Shown here: piece by piece, positions 32,444-42,451 of the stretch
Layout of the letters: every line of letters starts with the position of its first letter
Numbering within the stretch: the first letter of the stretch is position 1
DNA from: Streptomyces tuirus
Lineage (GTDB): Bacteria; Actinomycetota; Actinomycetes; Streptomycetales; Streptomycetaceae
DNA length: 64,000 nt
Direction of reading: 5' to 3'
NCBI RefSeq assembly: GCF_014701095.1
Contig: NZ_AP023439.1
Span: forward strand, 4,018,001 to 4,082,000
Notes under the pieces: model-generated
Told to the model about the DNA's origin: nothing
The model's input: the letters and a program-made list of their open reading frames with translations, nothing else
Databases searched by the model: none
Position numbers and translations under genes: made by a program

Positions 32444-33799
32444 TTACGCGGTGTACTCGTCCGCCACGGACAGTGCGGCGTCCAGCGCGGCGAGGCCCTC
32501 CTTGAGCTCCGCCTCGGAGATGTTGCAGGGCGGCACGACATGCGTCCGGTTCATGTTCACGAAGGGCCACAGGCCGCCCTTCTTCGCGGCGGCGGCGAAG
32601 GCGGCCATCGGGGCGTTCGCCTCACCGGCCGCGTTGTACGGCACCAGCGGCTCCCGCGTCTGACGGTCGCGCACCAGCTCCAGCGCCCAGAACATGCCCA
32701 CGCCGCGCACCTCGCCGACGCTCGGGTGCCGCTCGGCGAGCGCCCGCAGCTCCGGCCCGACGACGGACTCGCCGAGCCGCGCGGCGTTCTCCACGACGCC
32801 CTCCTCCGCCATGACGCCGATCGTCGCGACGGCGGCGGCGCACGCCAGCGGATGCCCGGAGTACGTCAGGCCACCGGGGTACGGGCGCTTCCCGAACGTC
32901 TCCGCAATCGCGCCGGAGATCGCGACCCCGCCGAGCGGCACATATCCGCTGTTCACGCCCTTGGCGAAGGTCAGCAGGTCGGGCGTGACGTCGAACAGGT
33001 CCGCCGCGAACCACTCACCGGTCCGCCCGAACCCGGCCATGACCTCGTCCAGGACGAAGACGATCCCGTACTTGTCGCAGAGCTCCCGCACCCCGGCGAG
33101 GTAGTCGGGCGGCGGGACCATGATCCCGGCCGTGCCCGGGATGGTCTCCAGGATGATCGCCGCGACGGTCGAGGGCCCCTCGAACGCGATCGTCGTCTCC
33201 AGGTGCTCCAGCGCCCGGGCGCACTCCTGCTCCTCGGTCTCGGCGTAGAAGCGGGAGCGGTAGAGGTAGGGCGCCCAGAAGTGCACGACCCCGGCCGTGC
33301 CGCTGTCGGAGGCCCAGCGGCGCGGGTCGCCGGTGAGGTTCACGGCCTGCTGCGTGCCGCCGTGGTACGAGCGGTACGCCGAGAGCACCTTCGGGCGGCC
33401 CGTGTGCAGCCGGGCCATCCGGATCGCGTGCTCGACGGCGTCGGCGCCGCCGTTGGTGAAGAAGATCTTGTCCAGGTCACCCGGGGTGCGCTCGGCGATG
33501 AGCCGGGCCGCCTCCGACCGTGCCTCGACGGCGAAGGCGGGCGCGAAGGTCGTCATCCTCGCGGCCTGCTCCTGGATCGCGGCGACGATCTTCGGGTGCT
33601 GGTAGCCGACGTTGGTGTAGACGAGCCCGCTGGAGAAGTCGAGGTAGCGCCGGCCGTCGTAGTCCCAGAAGTACGACCCCTCGGCACCGGCGACGGCGAG
33701 CGGGTCGATGAGCTCCTGAGCGGACCAGGAGTGGAACACATGGTCGCGGTCGGCGGCCTTGACGGCGGCGCCGGCTTCGGGGTTCGGCTGAGGGGTCAT
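32444..33799 (-). CDS. class III PLP aminotransferase
   Basis: 451 residues from ATG 33799. Omega-aminotransferase family: F-S-S-G-L-V-Y-T-N-V-G-Y-Q-H-P near 55-69, F-F-T-N-G-G-A-D-A near 107 (PLP phosphate), S-Y-H-G-G near 135, D-E-V-M-A-G-F-G-R-T-G near 240, and Schiff-base lysine in F-A-K-G-V-N-S-G. It moves an amino group from an omega-amino acid, diamine or taurine/beta-alanine-type donor. Substrate not determinable. Divergent from the DJ-1 gene, whose repressor sites at 33902-33934 lie about 100 bp upstream of this start; the GntR gene downstream may be cotranscribed and control it. Confidence 0.9.
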   Translation of the reverse strand: MTPQPNPEAGAAVKAADRDHVFHSWSAQELIDPLAVAGAEGSYFWDYDGRRYLDFSSGLVYTNVGYQHPKIVAAIQEQAARMTTFAPAFAVEARSEAARLIAERTPGDLDKIFFTNGGADAVEHAIRMARLHTGRPKVLSAYRSYHGGTQQAVNLTGDPRRWASDSGTAGVVHFWAPYLYRSRFYAETEEQECARALEHLETTIAFEGPSTVAAIILETIPGTAGIMVPPPDYLAGVRELCDKYGIVFVLDEVMAGFGRTGEWFAADLFDVTPDLLTFAKGVNSGYVPLGGVAISGAIAETFGKRPYPGGLTYSGHPLACAAAVATIGVMAEEGVVENAARLGESVVGPELRALAERHPSVGEVRGVGMFWALELVRDRQTREPLVPYNAAGEANAPMAAFAAAAKKGGLWPFVNMNRTHVVPPCNISEAELKEGLAALDAALSVADEYTA

Positions 33800-33899
33800 G
33801 CGGGCGAGCGTAGGTGCGGGGGAGAGGGCGGTGAAATCGGCGGCCTGTCTGGAGTCGGCGGCGGCCCCCCGACAGGTTGTCCAGGCGGGACCTCTGCCA

Positions 33900-33934
33900 T
33901 TGACAGCGTGCTGTCGTTTCGACAGAATACTGTC
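33900..33934 (+). promoter_or_regulatory. consensus promoter covered by two GACAG-N4-CTGTC operators
   Basis: TTGACA (33900-33905), 17 bp, CAGAAT (33923-33928). Two copies of the 14-bp palindrome GACAG-N4-CTGTC lie at 33902-33915 and 33921-33934, so one covers the -35 and the other the -10. Another GACAG half-site is at ~33871. The MarR protein encoded second in this operon is the likely repressor. Confidence 0.75.
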
Positions 33935-33961
33935 ATCAGTGCACGGGATCGAGGAGGAGTC

Positions 33962-34600
33962 ATGAACACCACCACCGGCAAGCCCGTCCATCTCGCCGTC
34001 TACGACACCCTCGCCGACTGGGAGACCGGCCACGCCACGGCCCAGCTCGCCCGCACCGGCCACGAGATCCGGACCGTCGGCCCGACCACGGCCCCGGTGC
34101 GGAGCATCGGCGGACTGCGCATCCAGCCCGACCTGGCCCTCGACGACCTGCGCCCCGAGGACAGCGCGCTGCTGATCCTGCCGGGCGCCGACCTCTGGAC
34201 TGCGACATCAGCCGCTACCGCGGCGGGCACCGACGACCTCGCCCCCTTCGCCCGCACGGCCCGGGCCTTCCTCGACGCGGGCGTCCCGGTCGCCGCCATC
34301 TGCGGCGCCACCGCCGGACTCGCCCGCGAGGGCCTGCTCGACGACCGCGACCACACCAGCGCGGTCTCCTTCTACCTGGCCGCCACCGGCTACGCGGGCG
34401 GCGGCCGCTACGTCGAGGCCGACGCCGTCACCGACGGCCCCCTGATCACCGCGGGCCCCACCGAGCCCGTCGCCTTCGCCCGGGAGATCCTCCGGCTGCT
34501 CGGGATCTACGAGGGAGAGGTGCTGGACGCCTGGTACCGGCTGTTCCACGACTCCGACCCGGCGGCCTACGGGGTGCTGGAGAAGGCCGGCGCGCTGTGA
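33962..34600 (+). CDS. DJ-1/PfpI family protein
   Basis: 212 residues, ATG with GAGGAGGAG upstream. Class I glutamine-amidotransferase-like fold: V-H-L-A-V-Y-D-T-L-A-D-W-E at 9-21, D-S-A-L-L-I-L-P-G near 67, and nucleophile elbow A-I-C-G-A-T-A-G-L near 105-113 with the reactive cysteine. Members include glyoxalase III-type, deglycase-like and isonitrile hydratase-like enzymes. It is translationally coupled (GTGA) to a MarR regulator, and its promoter is overlapped by tandem palindromes, so it is probably induced by a reactive carbonyl, phenolic or oxidative signal (inference). Confidence 0.9.
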   Translation: MNTTTGKPVHLAVYDTLADWETGHATAQLARTGHEIRTVGPTTAPVRSIGGLRIQPDLALDDLRPEDSALLILPGADLWTATSAATAAGTDDLAPFARTARAFLDAGVPVAAICGATAGLAREGLLDDRDHTSAVSFYLAATGYAGGGRYVEADAVTDGPLITAGPTEPVAFAREILRLLGIYEGEVLDAWYRLFHDSDPAAYGVLEKAGAL

Positions 34601-35073
34601 GCCGGGAGCGTCAGGACCTGCTCAGCCGCAGCGCCCTCGGGGTGTTCCGGCTGAACGGCCAGTTCCTCGCCGTCGCGGAGGAACTGGCCCGGCCGGCCGG
34701 GCTCACCGCCGCCTGGTGGCAGGTGCTCGGCGCGGTCCTCCGAGAGCCGCTGCCGGTCTCGGGGATCGCCCGCGCCATGGGCATCACCCGGCAGAGCGTG
34801 CAGCGCATCGCCGACCTGCTGGTGGAGCGGGGGCTCGCGGAGTACCGGCCGAACCCGGCGCACCGCAGGGCCAAGCTCCTCGCGCCGACCGACGAGGGAC
34901 GCGCGGCGATCGACCGGATCGACCCCGGGCACGCGGCGTTCGCCGACCGGCTGGCCGAGGCGTTCGGCGAGGCGGAGCTGGCGGAGGCGGTACGGATGCT
35001 CGACCGGCTGTCGACGGTGCTGGACCAGGTGGGACCGCCCGGGACGCAGCCTCCGCCTGTTACGGAACCGTAG
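34597..35073 (+). CDS. MarR family regulator
   Basis: 158 residues, GTG overlapping the DJ-1 stop. Winged helix with W-W-Q-V-L-G-A-V-L near 39, M-G-I-T-R-Q-S-V-Q-R-I-A-D-L-L recognition helix near 62-76, and wing residues N-P-A-H-R-R-A-K-L near 86-94. Cotranscription with the DJ-1 protein and twin palindromes over the shared promoter indicate autorepression. No cysteine is present in the sensing region, so ligand binding rather than thiol oxidation is more likely. Confidence 0.92.
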   Translation: MSRERQDLLSRSALGVFRLNGQFLAVAEELARPAGLTAAWWQVLGAVLREPLPVSGIARAMGITRQSVQRIADLLVERGLAEYRPNPAHRRAKLLAPTDEGRAAIDRIDPGHAAFADRLAEAFGEAELAEAVRMLDRLSTVLDQVGPPGTQPPPVTEP

Positions 35074-35152
35074 ACATCGCCCAGGCCACCCCGCCCCGGC
35101 CCGGCACTATTCTCGATCTGTTGCTCACGTGTGGGGGGAAGGCGGCTGAGCG

Positions 35153-37132
35153 ATGGAGAAGCTGGGGCCCGGGGATCCGCTGGGGGTGCCCCCAGGCGTT
35201 AAGCACTGGGGGAGAATCGGTGCTTACCGGTTGCTGGCGCGGCTCGGTGCGGGGGGCATGGGGCACGTCTATCTGGCCCGCTCCGAGCGGGGCCGTACGG
35301 TCGCCGTGAAGCTCGTGCGCGAGGAACTGGCCGCGCAGGAGGAGTTCCGGGAGCGGTTCCGGCAGGAGGTGCAGGCCGCGCGGCGGGTCGGCGGGTACTG
35401 GACGGCACCGGTGCTGGACGCGGACACCGAGGCGGCGGTGCCGTGGGTCGCCACGGGCTATGTCGCCGGGCCGAGCCTCCAGCAGGTCGTCGGGCACGAC
35501 CACGGCGCCCTGCCCGAGCGGACGGTCCGCATCCTCGCGGCCGGGCTCGCGCACGCCCTGAAGGACATCCACGCCGCCGGCATCGTCCACCGCGATCTCA
35601 AGCCGTCCAACGTGCTGGTCAGCATAGACGGCCCGCGCGTCATCGACTTCGGCATCGCCCGCGCCCTGGAGACCGTGACGGACGGCGGGCTCACCCGCAC
35701 CGGCGCGCTCGTCGGCTCGCCCGGCTTCATGGCGCCCGAGCAGGTACGGGGCGACCGCATCACCCCCGCGTGCGACGTCTTCTGCCTCGGCTCCGTCCTC
35801 GCCTACGCCGCGACCGGCGCCCTGCCCTTCGGCACCGCCAACAGCGGCGTGCACGCCCTGATGTTCCGCATCGCCCAGGAGGAGCCGGACCTGGAGGGCG
35901 TCCCTGAGGGCATCGCCGACCTCGTCCGGGACTGCCTGCGCAAGGACCCCGCCGCCCGGCCCTCCCTCGACCGCGTCCTCGAACGCATCGGCGCGGACGA
36001 CACCGTCTCCGACGGCCGCGCCCTCGACCCGTGGCTGCCGAGCGCGCTCGTGGCCCAACTCGGGCGGCACGCGGTGCGGTTGCTGGACGCGGAGGACCCC
36101 GAGGGGGCCGGCTCCGCCGAGGAGGCCGGTGCTCCCGGGCCGCCCGCGGGCCGGCAGGGTTCCGGCCCCGGCGAGAACCCCGGTCCGGGTCCCACCCCCG
36201 AACACGCCCCGGCCGCCGACGAGTCGTCGCCCCGCCCGGCCCCCGCGACGGCGCCCGCCGCCACCCCTGCCCCGCCCCCGCCGGGACAGCCCGGCGAGGG
36301 CCCGCCGGTCAACCATCTGCCCACCCTGGTCGCGGGGCAGGGCGCGCCCCCGGCGCCCCGGCAACTCCCGGCCGCGCAGCCACAGTCACCGCCGCCCCAC
36401 CCGCAACTGCAGACACCCCAGCCCCCGTACCCGGCGTACGGCTACCCCCAGCAGCACCCCCAGCCCCACCCCGCTTACGCCGGCCTGGGCTCCACCCCGC
36501 CCTACGGCCCGCCGCCGTACGGCACGACCCCGCCGTACGGCCCGCCGCAACCGCAGCAGCCGCGGAGGGACGGCCGTTCCACCGCGCTGCTCGTCGTGAT
36601 CGCCCTGGTCGTCGCGCTCGCCGCGGGCGGGTCGGTGTACGCGCTGATGCAGGGGGGCGGCGACGACCGGGCCGACGACGGCGCCGGCCCGACGCAGGGC
36701 ACGAGCGCCCCGCCGACCACCCCCGGCCCGTCCCCGGCGACCTCGCAGCCGGACCCGTCCCCCTCCCCGGCGGACGGCACGATCCCGGACGGGTACCTCG
36801 GCACCTGGACCACGACCATCGACAACGCCGACGGCGCGCACAGCCGTTCGCTCACCATCCAGCAGGGCGAACCGGGCGACACGGTCCTGTCCCTCGTGGC
36901 CGACGGCCCGACCGAGGGCGGCGGCAGCTACCACTGCGTGTTCGAGGGGCGGCTGACCGCCGCCCCCGGCACCGGCGGCGCGCTGCCGATCGGCCCGTCC
37001 ACCGTGAAGGTCGGGCAGCCGCGCACCGCCTGCACCCCGGGCGCCGCCACCGAGGTGACCCTCCTGTCCGACGGCACGCTCGAGCGCGTGAACACGAGCA
37101 GCGGGGAACGGCTGACGTACACGAAGCAGTGA
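35153..37132 (+). CDS. Ser/Thr protein kinase with C-terminal extracellular domain
   Basis: 659 residues. Hanks-type kinase domain (~20-280): glycine loop L-G-A-G-G-M-G-H-V-Y, V-A-V-K lysine near 53, H146-R-D-L-K-P-S-N, and D165-F-G-I-A. A proline-rich linker (~300-470, with P-Q/P-P-Y repeats) leads to one transmembrane helix (~478-497). The outside portion (~500-659) has a T/P-rich stalk and a compact domain beginning Y-L-G-T-W-T-T-T-I with three cysteines. This PknB-like layout senses an external cue and phosphorylates cytoplasmic proteins. The kinase is transcribed alone; targets unknown. Confidence 0.93.
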   Translation: MEKLGPGDPLGVPPGVKHWGRIGAYRLLARLGAGGMGHVYLARSERGRTVAVKLVREELAAQEEFRERFRQEVQAARRVGGYWTAPVLDADTEAAVPWVATGYVAGPSLQQVVGHDHGALPERTVRILAAGLAHALKDIHAAGIVHRDLKPSNVLVSIDGPRVIDFGIARALETVTDGGLTRTGALVGSPGFMAPEQVRGDRITPACDVFCLGSVLAYAATGALPFGTANSGVHALMFRIAQEEPDLEGVPEGIADLVRDCLRKDPAARPSLDRVLERIGADDTVSDGRALDPWLPSALVAQLGRHAVRLLDAEDPEGAGSAEEAGAPGPPAGRQGSGPGENPGPGPTPEHAPAADESSPRPAPATAPAATPAPPPPGQPGEGPPVNHLPTLVAGQGAPPAPRQLPAAQPQSPPPHPQLQTPQPPYPAYGYPQQHPQPHPAYAGLGSTPPYGPPPYGTTPPYGPPQPQQPRRDGRSTALLVVIALVVALAAGGSVYALMQGGGDDRADDGAGPTQGTSAPPTTPGPSPATSQPDPSPSPADGTIPDGYLGTWTTTIDNADGAHSRSLTIQQGEPGDTVLSLVADGPTEGGGSYHCVFEGRLTAAPGTGGALPIGPSTVKVGQPRTACTPGAATEVTLLSDGTLERVNTSSGERLTYTKQ

Positions 37133-37175
37133 CCAGCGTGCCGCTGCCGCCCGGTTGTCGAACGCCGGGCGCGGC

Positions 37176-37233
37176 GGCACCCCGCTACGCAGGGCTGCGG
37201 ACCCACCCGCCCCCAGCGCAAAGGCCGAGCACC
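37176..37233. repeat. dispersed intergenic repeat, copy 2
   Basis: Shares GGCACCCCGCTACGC-type sequence and order of blocks with 12750-12806. It lies between the convergent kinase and SLATT-like genes. Confidence 0.6.
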
Positions 37234-37246
37234 GGGGCCGGAACGG

Positions 37247-38002
37247 TCACCGCGGCTCCGGCGGCCGCTGCCGAGGCATGTTCGGCCGGGCCTGCGGCGG
37301 CGGCACGGTGAACCGCCCGTTCACCCCCACCTCGGCCCCGCGCCCCGGCCCCGGGAACACCACCGCCTGCAACCCCACCGGCGCGGAAGCCCCGGTCCGG
37401 AACTCCCCCATCCAGTCCGCCGTCTCCACCCGGACCAGCTCCGTCAGATCCTCGGAGAACCTCCGCAGCACCCCGAGGCACCGCTCCGCGGCCTCCCCGG
37501 CCGTCCCCTCCGCGGGCCCCAGCACCTCCCGCACACTCTCCGACGCCCAGTCGAACTGCAGAGCCTGCAACCGCCGCTGCACGGCCTGGGCGGTGGCCAC
37601 GTCCCGCATCCACCCGGACGTCACCCCGAAGTACCGGTCGACGGCCACGCACGCCGCCCCCACCAGCAGCGCCAGACACCCCCAGGGCGCGATCCCGCCG
37701 GCGACCCCGGTCAGGTCCAGCAGGGGCAGCGCGACCCCGGTGACCGCCCCCACCGCGGCCCCGCAGCGCAGCACCCGCGCGCACCGCCGCTTCCACACCC
37801 GGTCCGCGAGGTACCAGGCCGCCGTCCGCAGCGCCCCGTGCTCCACCCACCGGTACAGCTCGTCCAGCCGGAGCGCCGGCTCACCCCAGTCCCCGAGCGG
37901 GAAGACCCGCCCGGTCAGATCGCCCGGCCGCAGCCCGGCCGCCGCCTGCTCGCCCCGCCCGTCCTGAGGCGGCCCCTCGGGCTGCATCTCCGGCTGACCC
38001 AC
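37247..38002 (-). CDS. SLATT-like two-TM membrane protein
   Basis: 251 residues from GTG 38002, chosen because GAGGAG lies at 38008-38013; GTG 38044 would add 14 residues. Layout: N-terminal ~75 residues with W-G-E-P-A-L-R-L-D-E-L-Y-R-W-V-E, then basic K-R-R-C-A-R, two adjacent transmembrane helices (~78-98 and ~105-125), and a long helical cytoplasmic tail with T-A-Q-A-V-Q-R-R-L-Q-A-L-Q-F-D-W. This resembles SLATT (SMODS/SLOG-associated two-TM effector) proteins, predicted membrane-active effectors in nucleotide-based phage defence. No nucleotidyltransferase or SLOG gene is adjacent, so it is an orphan and the defence role is inference. Confidence 0.6.
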   Translation of the reverse strand: MGQPEMQPEGPPQDGRGEQAAAGLRPGDLTGRVFPLGDWGEPALRLDELYRWVEHGALRTAAWYLADRVWKRRCARVLRCGAAVGAVTGVALPLLDLTGVAGGIAPWGCLALLVGAACVAVDRYFGVTSGWMRDVATAQAVQRRLQALQFDWASESVREVLGPAEGTAGEAAERCLGVLRRFSEDLTELVRVETADWMGEFRTGASAPVGLQAVVFPGPGRGAEVGVNGRFTVPPPQARPNMPRQRPPEPR

Positions 38003-38276
38003 CCGGCACTCCTCACTGACCACGAATGACCCCGTACGGTTCACTCACCGATCACGCTGCGCGATGGACGAAAGCCCGCCCTGCCCGCGCCCGACCCTTC
38101 CTACCCCCCAATGGGTGGCGAAGATGTAGCTTTCGCCTCTTTTCCGCCCGGAAGTATTCCTTGATCAGGTATAGGGCGCGAGGGGGACTCACTCGAAAGA
38201 GTGCTGGGGCGACGGCAGCCCCGACCACGTAGGCTCGTGCCCAACGGGAGAACCCGTACCGAGCAAGGAGCTGATC

Positions 38277-38618
38277 GTGATCCCCGGTGGTGGCCAGCCC
38301 AATATGCAGCAGCTGCTCCAGCAGGCCCAGAAGATGCAACAGGACCTGGCACAGGCGCAGGAGGAACTGGCGCAGACGGAGGTCGACGGGCAGGCGGGCG
38401 GCGGTCTGGTGACGGCCACCGTCACCGGCGCCGGAGAGCTGCGCGCCCTGAAGATCGACCCGAAGGCGGTGGACCCGGAGGACACCGAGACCCTCGCCGA
38501 CCTGGTCGTGGCGGCCGTCCAGGCGGCCAACGAGAACGCGCAGGCGCTCCAGCAGCAGAAGCTGGGCCCGCTCGCGCAGGGCCTGGGCGGCGGAGGCATC
38601 CCCGGCCTGCCGTTCTGA
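38277..38618 (+). CDS. YbaB/EbfC nucleoid-associated protein
   Basis: 113 residues, GTG with AAGGAG upstream. Glutamine-rich N-terminal helix (M-Q-Q-L-L-Q-Q-A-Q-K-M-Q-Q near 10-22), central V-T-A-T-V-T-G-A-G-E-L strand near 45, D-P-E-D-T-E-T-L-A-D-L near 66, and a Gly-rich tail. Dimeric DNA-binding tweezer protein found next to recR in most bacteria, implicated in nucleoid organisation and recombination. recR follows 94 bp downstream. Confidence 0.93.
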   Translation: MIPGGGQPNMQQLLQQAQKMQQDLAQAQEELAQTEVDGQAGGGLVTATVTGAGELRALKIDPKAVDPEDTETLADLVVAAVQAANENAQALQQQKLGPLAQGLGGGGIPGLPF

Positions 38619-38712
38619 CCCGGTACACCGCCTTCCTCGGACGGGCGGCAGACAACTACGGTACGTACGGGACGGTGCGTACCGCCCCCGAAGACCCAGG
38701 AAGGGCAGTCCG

Positions 38713-39312
38713 TTGTACGAAGGCGTGGTCCAGGACCTGATCGACGAGCTGGGGCGGCTGCCCGGCGTCGGTCCGAAGAGCGCCCAGCGGATCGCCTTCC
38801 ACATCCTGCAGGCCGAGCCGACGGACGTACGGCGTCTCGCGCAGGCCCTGATGGAGGTCAAGGCGAAGGTCCGCTTCTGCGCGACCTGCGGCAACGTCGC
38901 GCAGGAGGAGCTGTGCAACATCTGCCGCGACACCCGCCGCGACCCGGCCGTCATCTGCGTGGTCGAGGAGCCGAAGGACGTCGTGGCGATCGAGCGCACG
39001 CGTGAGTTCCGCGGCCGTTACCACGTCCTGGGCGGCGCGATCAGCCCGATCGACGGGGTGGGCCCCGACGACCTGCGCATCAGGGAGCTCCTGGCCCGCC
39101 TGGCGGACGGGACGGTCACCGAGCTGATCCTGGCCACGGACCCCAATCTCGAAGGCGAGGCGACGGCGACGTACCTCGCCCGCATGATCAAGCCCATGGG
39201 CCTGAAGGTCACCCGCCTGGCCAGCGGCCTCCCGGTGGGTGGGGACCTGGAATACGCGGACGAGGTCACCCTCGGACGCGCCTTCGAGGGGAGACGACTC
39301 CTAGATGTCTGA
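38713..39312 (+). CDS. recR: recombination protein RecR
   Basis: 199 residues, TTG start at 38713. Helix-hairpin-helix L-P-G-V-G-P-K-S-A-Q-R at 16-26, four-cysteine zinc finger C-A-T-C-G-N and C-N-I-C-R-D (57-72), Toprim domain with V-V-E-E-P-K-D near 82 and T-D-P-N-L-E-G-E near 142. It acts with RecF/RecO to load RecA at gaps. Part of ybaB-recR-DUF5063; its stop overlaps the next gene's start by 8 bp. Confidence 0.97.
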   Translation: MYEGVVQDLIDELGRLPGVGPKSAQRIAFHILQAEPTDVRRLAQALMEVKAKVRFCATCGNVAQEELCNICRDTRRDPAVICVVEEPKDVVAIERTREFRGRYHVLGGAISPIDGVGPDDLRIRELLARLADGTVTELILATDPNLEGEATATYLARMIKPMGLKVTRLASGLPVGGDLEYADEVTLGRAFEGRRLLDV

Positions 39313-39964
39313 CGCCACGCTGCACGCGACCGACCAGAACCCGGACGATTTCGCGGTCCAGATCGCGGATCAGATCGAGAGCTTCCTGGTCGCCGTCACG
39401 GAGGTAGCGAAGGGCGACGAGCCGGAATCGGCCGTGCCCTTCCTTCTCCTGGAGGTCTCCCAACTCCTCCTCGCGGGCGGCCGGCTCGGCGCGCACGAGG
39501 ACATCGTGCCCGACGAGCGCTACGAGCCCGACTCGGGCCCCGAGCCGGACGTCGACGAGCTCCGTGAGAACCTCGCCCGCCTGCTGGACCCGGTCGACAT
39601 CTACTCCGAGGTCTTCGACCCCTACGAGCCCCGCAAGGCCCCGGTCCCGGCCCGCATCTCCGACGACCTCACGGACGTCATCACGGACCTGCGCCACGGC
39701 ATGTCCCACTACCGCTCGGGCCGCACCACGGAAGCCCTGTGGTGGTGGCAGTTCTCCTACTTCTCCAACTGGGGCTCCACCGCCTCGGCCACCCTGCGCG
39801 CCCTGCAGTCCGTCCTCGCCCACGTCCGCCTCGACCAGCCCCTGGCCGAACTCGACGGCCTGGACACGGACCAGGGCATGGGCGACGACACACTGGAGAT
39901 CGAGGCGGGCCGGGTCATGGCCCAGGAGATCGCGGGACCTCTGGGGATGCGTCCGGCGAAGTAG
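39305..39964 (+). CDS. DUF5063 family protein
   Basis: 219 residues, ATG inside the end of recR. Soluble, acidic and helical. Typical of DUF5063 as I recall: D-D-F-A-V-Q-I-A-D-Q-I near 14, L-L-L-E-V-S-Q-L-L-L-A near 46, D-V-Y/I-Y-S-E-V-F-D near 98, D-L-R-H-G-M-S-H-Y near 127, and the aromatic W-W-W-Q-F-S-Y-F-S-N-W-G block near 146-157. No catalytic motif. Its constant coupling to recR in actinomycetes suggests a link to DNA repair or an unrelated housekeeping role; function unknown. It converges with a PhzF-like gene with a 4-bp gap. Confidence 0.8.
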   Translation: MSDATLHATDQNPDDFAVQIADQIESFLVAVTEVAKGDEPESAVPFLLLEVSQLLLAGGRLGAHEDIVPDERYEPDSGPEPDVDELRENLARLLDPVDIYSEVFDPYEPRKAPVPARISDDLTDVITDLRHGMSHYRSGRTTEALWWWQFSYFSNWGSTASATLRALQSVLAHVRLDQPLAELDGLDTDQGMGDDTLEIEAGRVMAQEIAGPLGMRPAK

Positions 39965-39968
39965 CCGG

Positions 39969-40805
39969 TCAGATCCGAACGGCCGTGCCGGTGACGCCGA
40001 TTCCGCTGTGCGGGTCCGCCGGGACCGTCACGGTGATCGTGCTCGGCCGGCCCATGTCCACTCCCTGATGGATCGTCAGTGTCGCGGGGACCGGCACGAG
40101 TTCGAGTTCCCTCAGGTAGCCGCCGAACGCGGCCGCCGCCGCTCCCGTCGCCGGGTCCTCGGTCACGCCGCCGGGCGGGAACGGATTGCGGGCGTGGAAG
40201 ACGGTGGGTGACTCGCGGAGGACCAGGTCGATCGTGGTCCAGTTGCGGCGCGCCATGAGGTCGCCGAGTGCGGCCATGTCGTAGTCAAGGTCCGCCAGCC
40301 GGTCCCGGCTCGTGGTGGCGATGACCGGGTGCCAGGCCCCGGCGAAGGCCACCCGGGGCGGCAGGGCCGGGTCCAGGTCCTCGGTGGACCAGCCGAGGAA
40401 CGCCAGCAGTCGGGCGAGGTCGGCCTCTTCGAGCGGGACCGTGCGCGGGGCGACGCTCACCAGGGTCGCGACCAGGGTGCCGTCGGCCGCCCGGTCCGTG
40501 GTGACGGTGACCGGTCCGGCCTGGGTGCGCAGGTGCAGCCGGCCGGTGCCGTGCCGCTCCGCGTGGGCGACGGCCGTGGCGATCGTCGCGTGACCGCAGA
40601 AGGAGACCTCGGCGAGCGGGCTGAAGTACCGGACGTCCAGGGTGCCGTCGCCGGGGTCCACCACGAACGCCGTCTCCGAGTAACCGACTTCGGCCGCCGC
40701 CGCCAGCATCACCGCGTCGTCGGCGCCGCTCGCGTCGAGCACCACCCCGGCCGGGTTGCCACCGTCGGGATCCGTGCTGAACGCCACGTAGCGCAGTATC
40801 TCCAT
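39969..40805 (-). CDS. PhzF family isomerase-like protein
   Basis: 278 residues from ATG 40805; the open frame upstream has no start with a ribosome site. Diaminopimelate-epimerase-like fold of two mirror halves. Landmarks: F-S-T-D-P-D-G-G-N-P-A-G-V-V at 9-22, the catalytic glutamate in Y-S-E-T-A-F near 42-47, S-F-C-G-H-A-T near 71-77, and E-D-P-A-T-G-A-A near 223. Family members include PhzF (phenazine isomerase) and many broad-role homologues; no phenazine genes are near, so substrate unknown. Confidence 0.9.
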   Translation of the reverse strand: MEILRYVAFSTDPDGGNPAGVVLDASGADDAVMLAAAAEVGYSETAFVVDPGDGTLDVRYFSPLAEVSFCGHATIATAVAHAERHGTGRLHLRTQAGPVTVTTDRAADGTLVATLVSVAPRTVPLEEADLARLLAFLGWSTEDLDPALPPRVAFAGAWHPVIATTSRDRLADLDYDMAALGDLMARRNWTTIDLVLRESPTVFHARNPFPPGGVTEDPATGAAAAAFGGYLRELELVPVPATLTIHQGVDMGRPSTITVTVPADPHSGIGVTGTAVRI

Positions 40806-41176
40806 GCCCAGACGGTAGCGCCGGGCCCTCTGCCGGGGCGTCCCGGCGGGGGTGCGGGGCCGGGTGCGGCGCATGACCGTCCGTATGCGTGCGATGACCT
40901 CCCGGTCAGTGCACGCGGCGGTCTTCCGGCAGGAGTACGCGCACGGCCGGACCCTGGTGCTTGAACGTTGTGTGATCGGGGCGGCGGCTCGTGCGATTGT
41001 GACGCCGGGCACTTTCCCGAGTGGCCGGTGCCCAGATGGGCATGAGCGACTCTGGACGGGCGCCGAGATCTCACCATGCGATACCGCGGAGGGGTTTTTC
41101 GGACGCTCGTTAGACTGAGCCGACCGCGGTACGAATGCGTATGAGCGGATAGAGACGGATTGAGCGAGGAGCGCAC

Positions 41177-42450
<1,274 letters not shown>

Positions 42451-42451
<1 letters not shown>

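Noticed and set aside
38045..38276. SRP (4.5S) RNA gene near ybaB-recR
   Set aside because: Neither the GGAA tetraloop domain nor the conserved symmetric loop sequence was found in this gap.
39969..40805. Phenazine biosynthesis gene phzF
   Set aside because: No other phenazine genes are near; PhzF-fold proteins are widespread with other roles.
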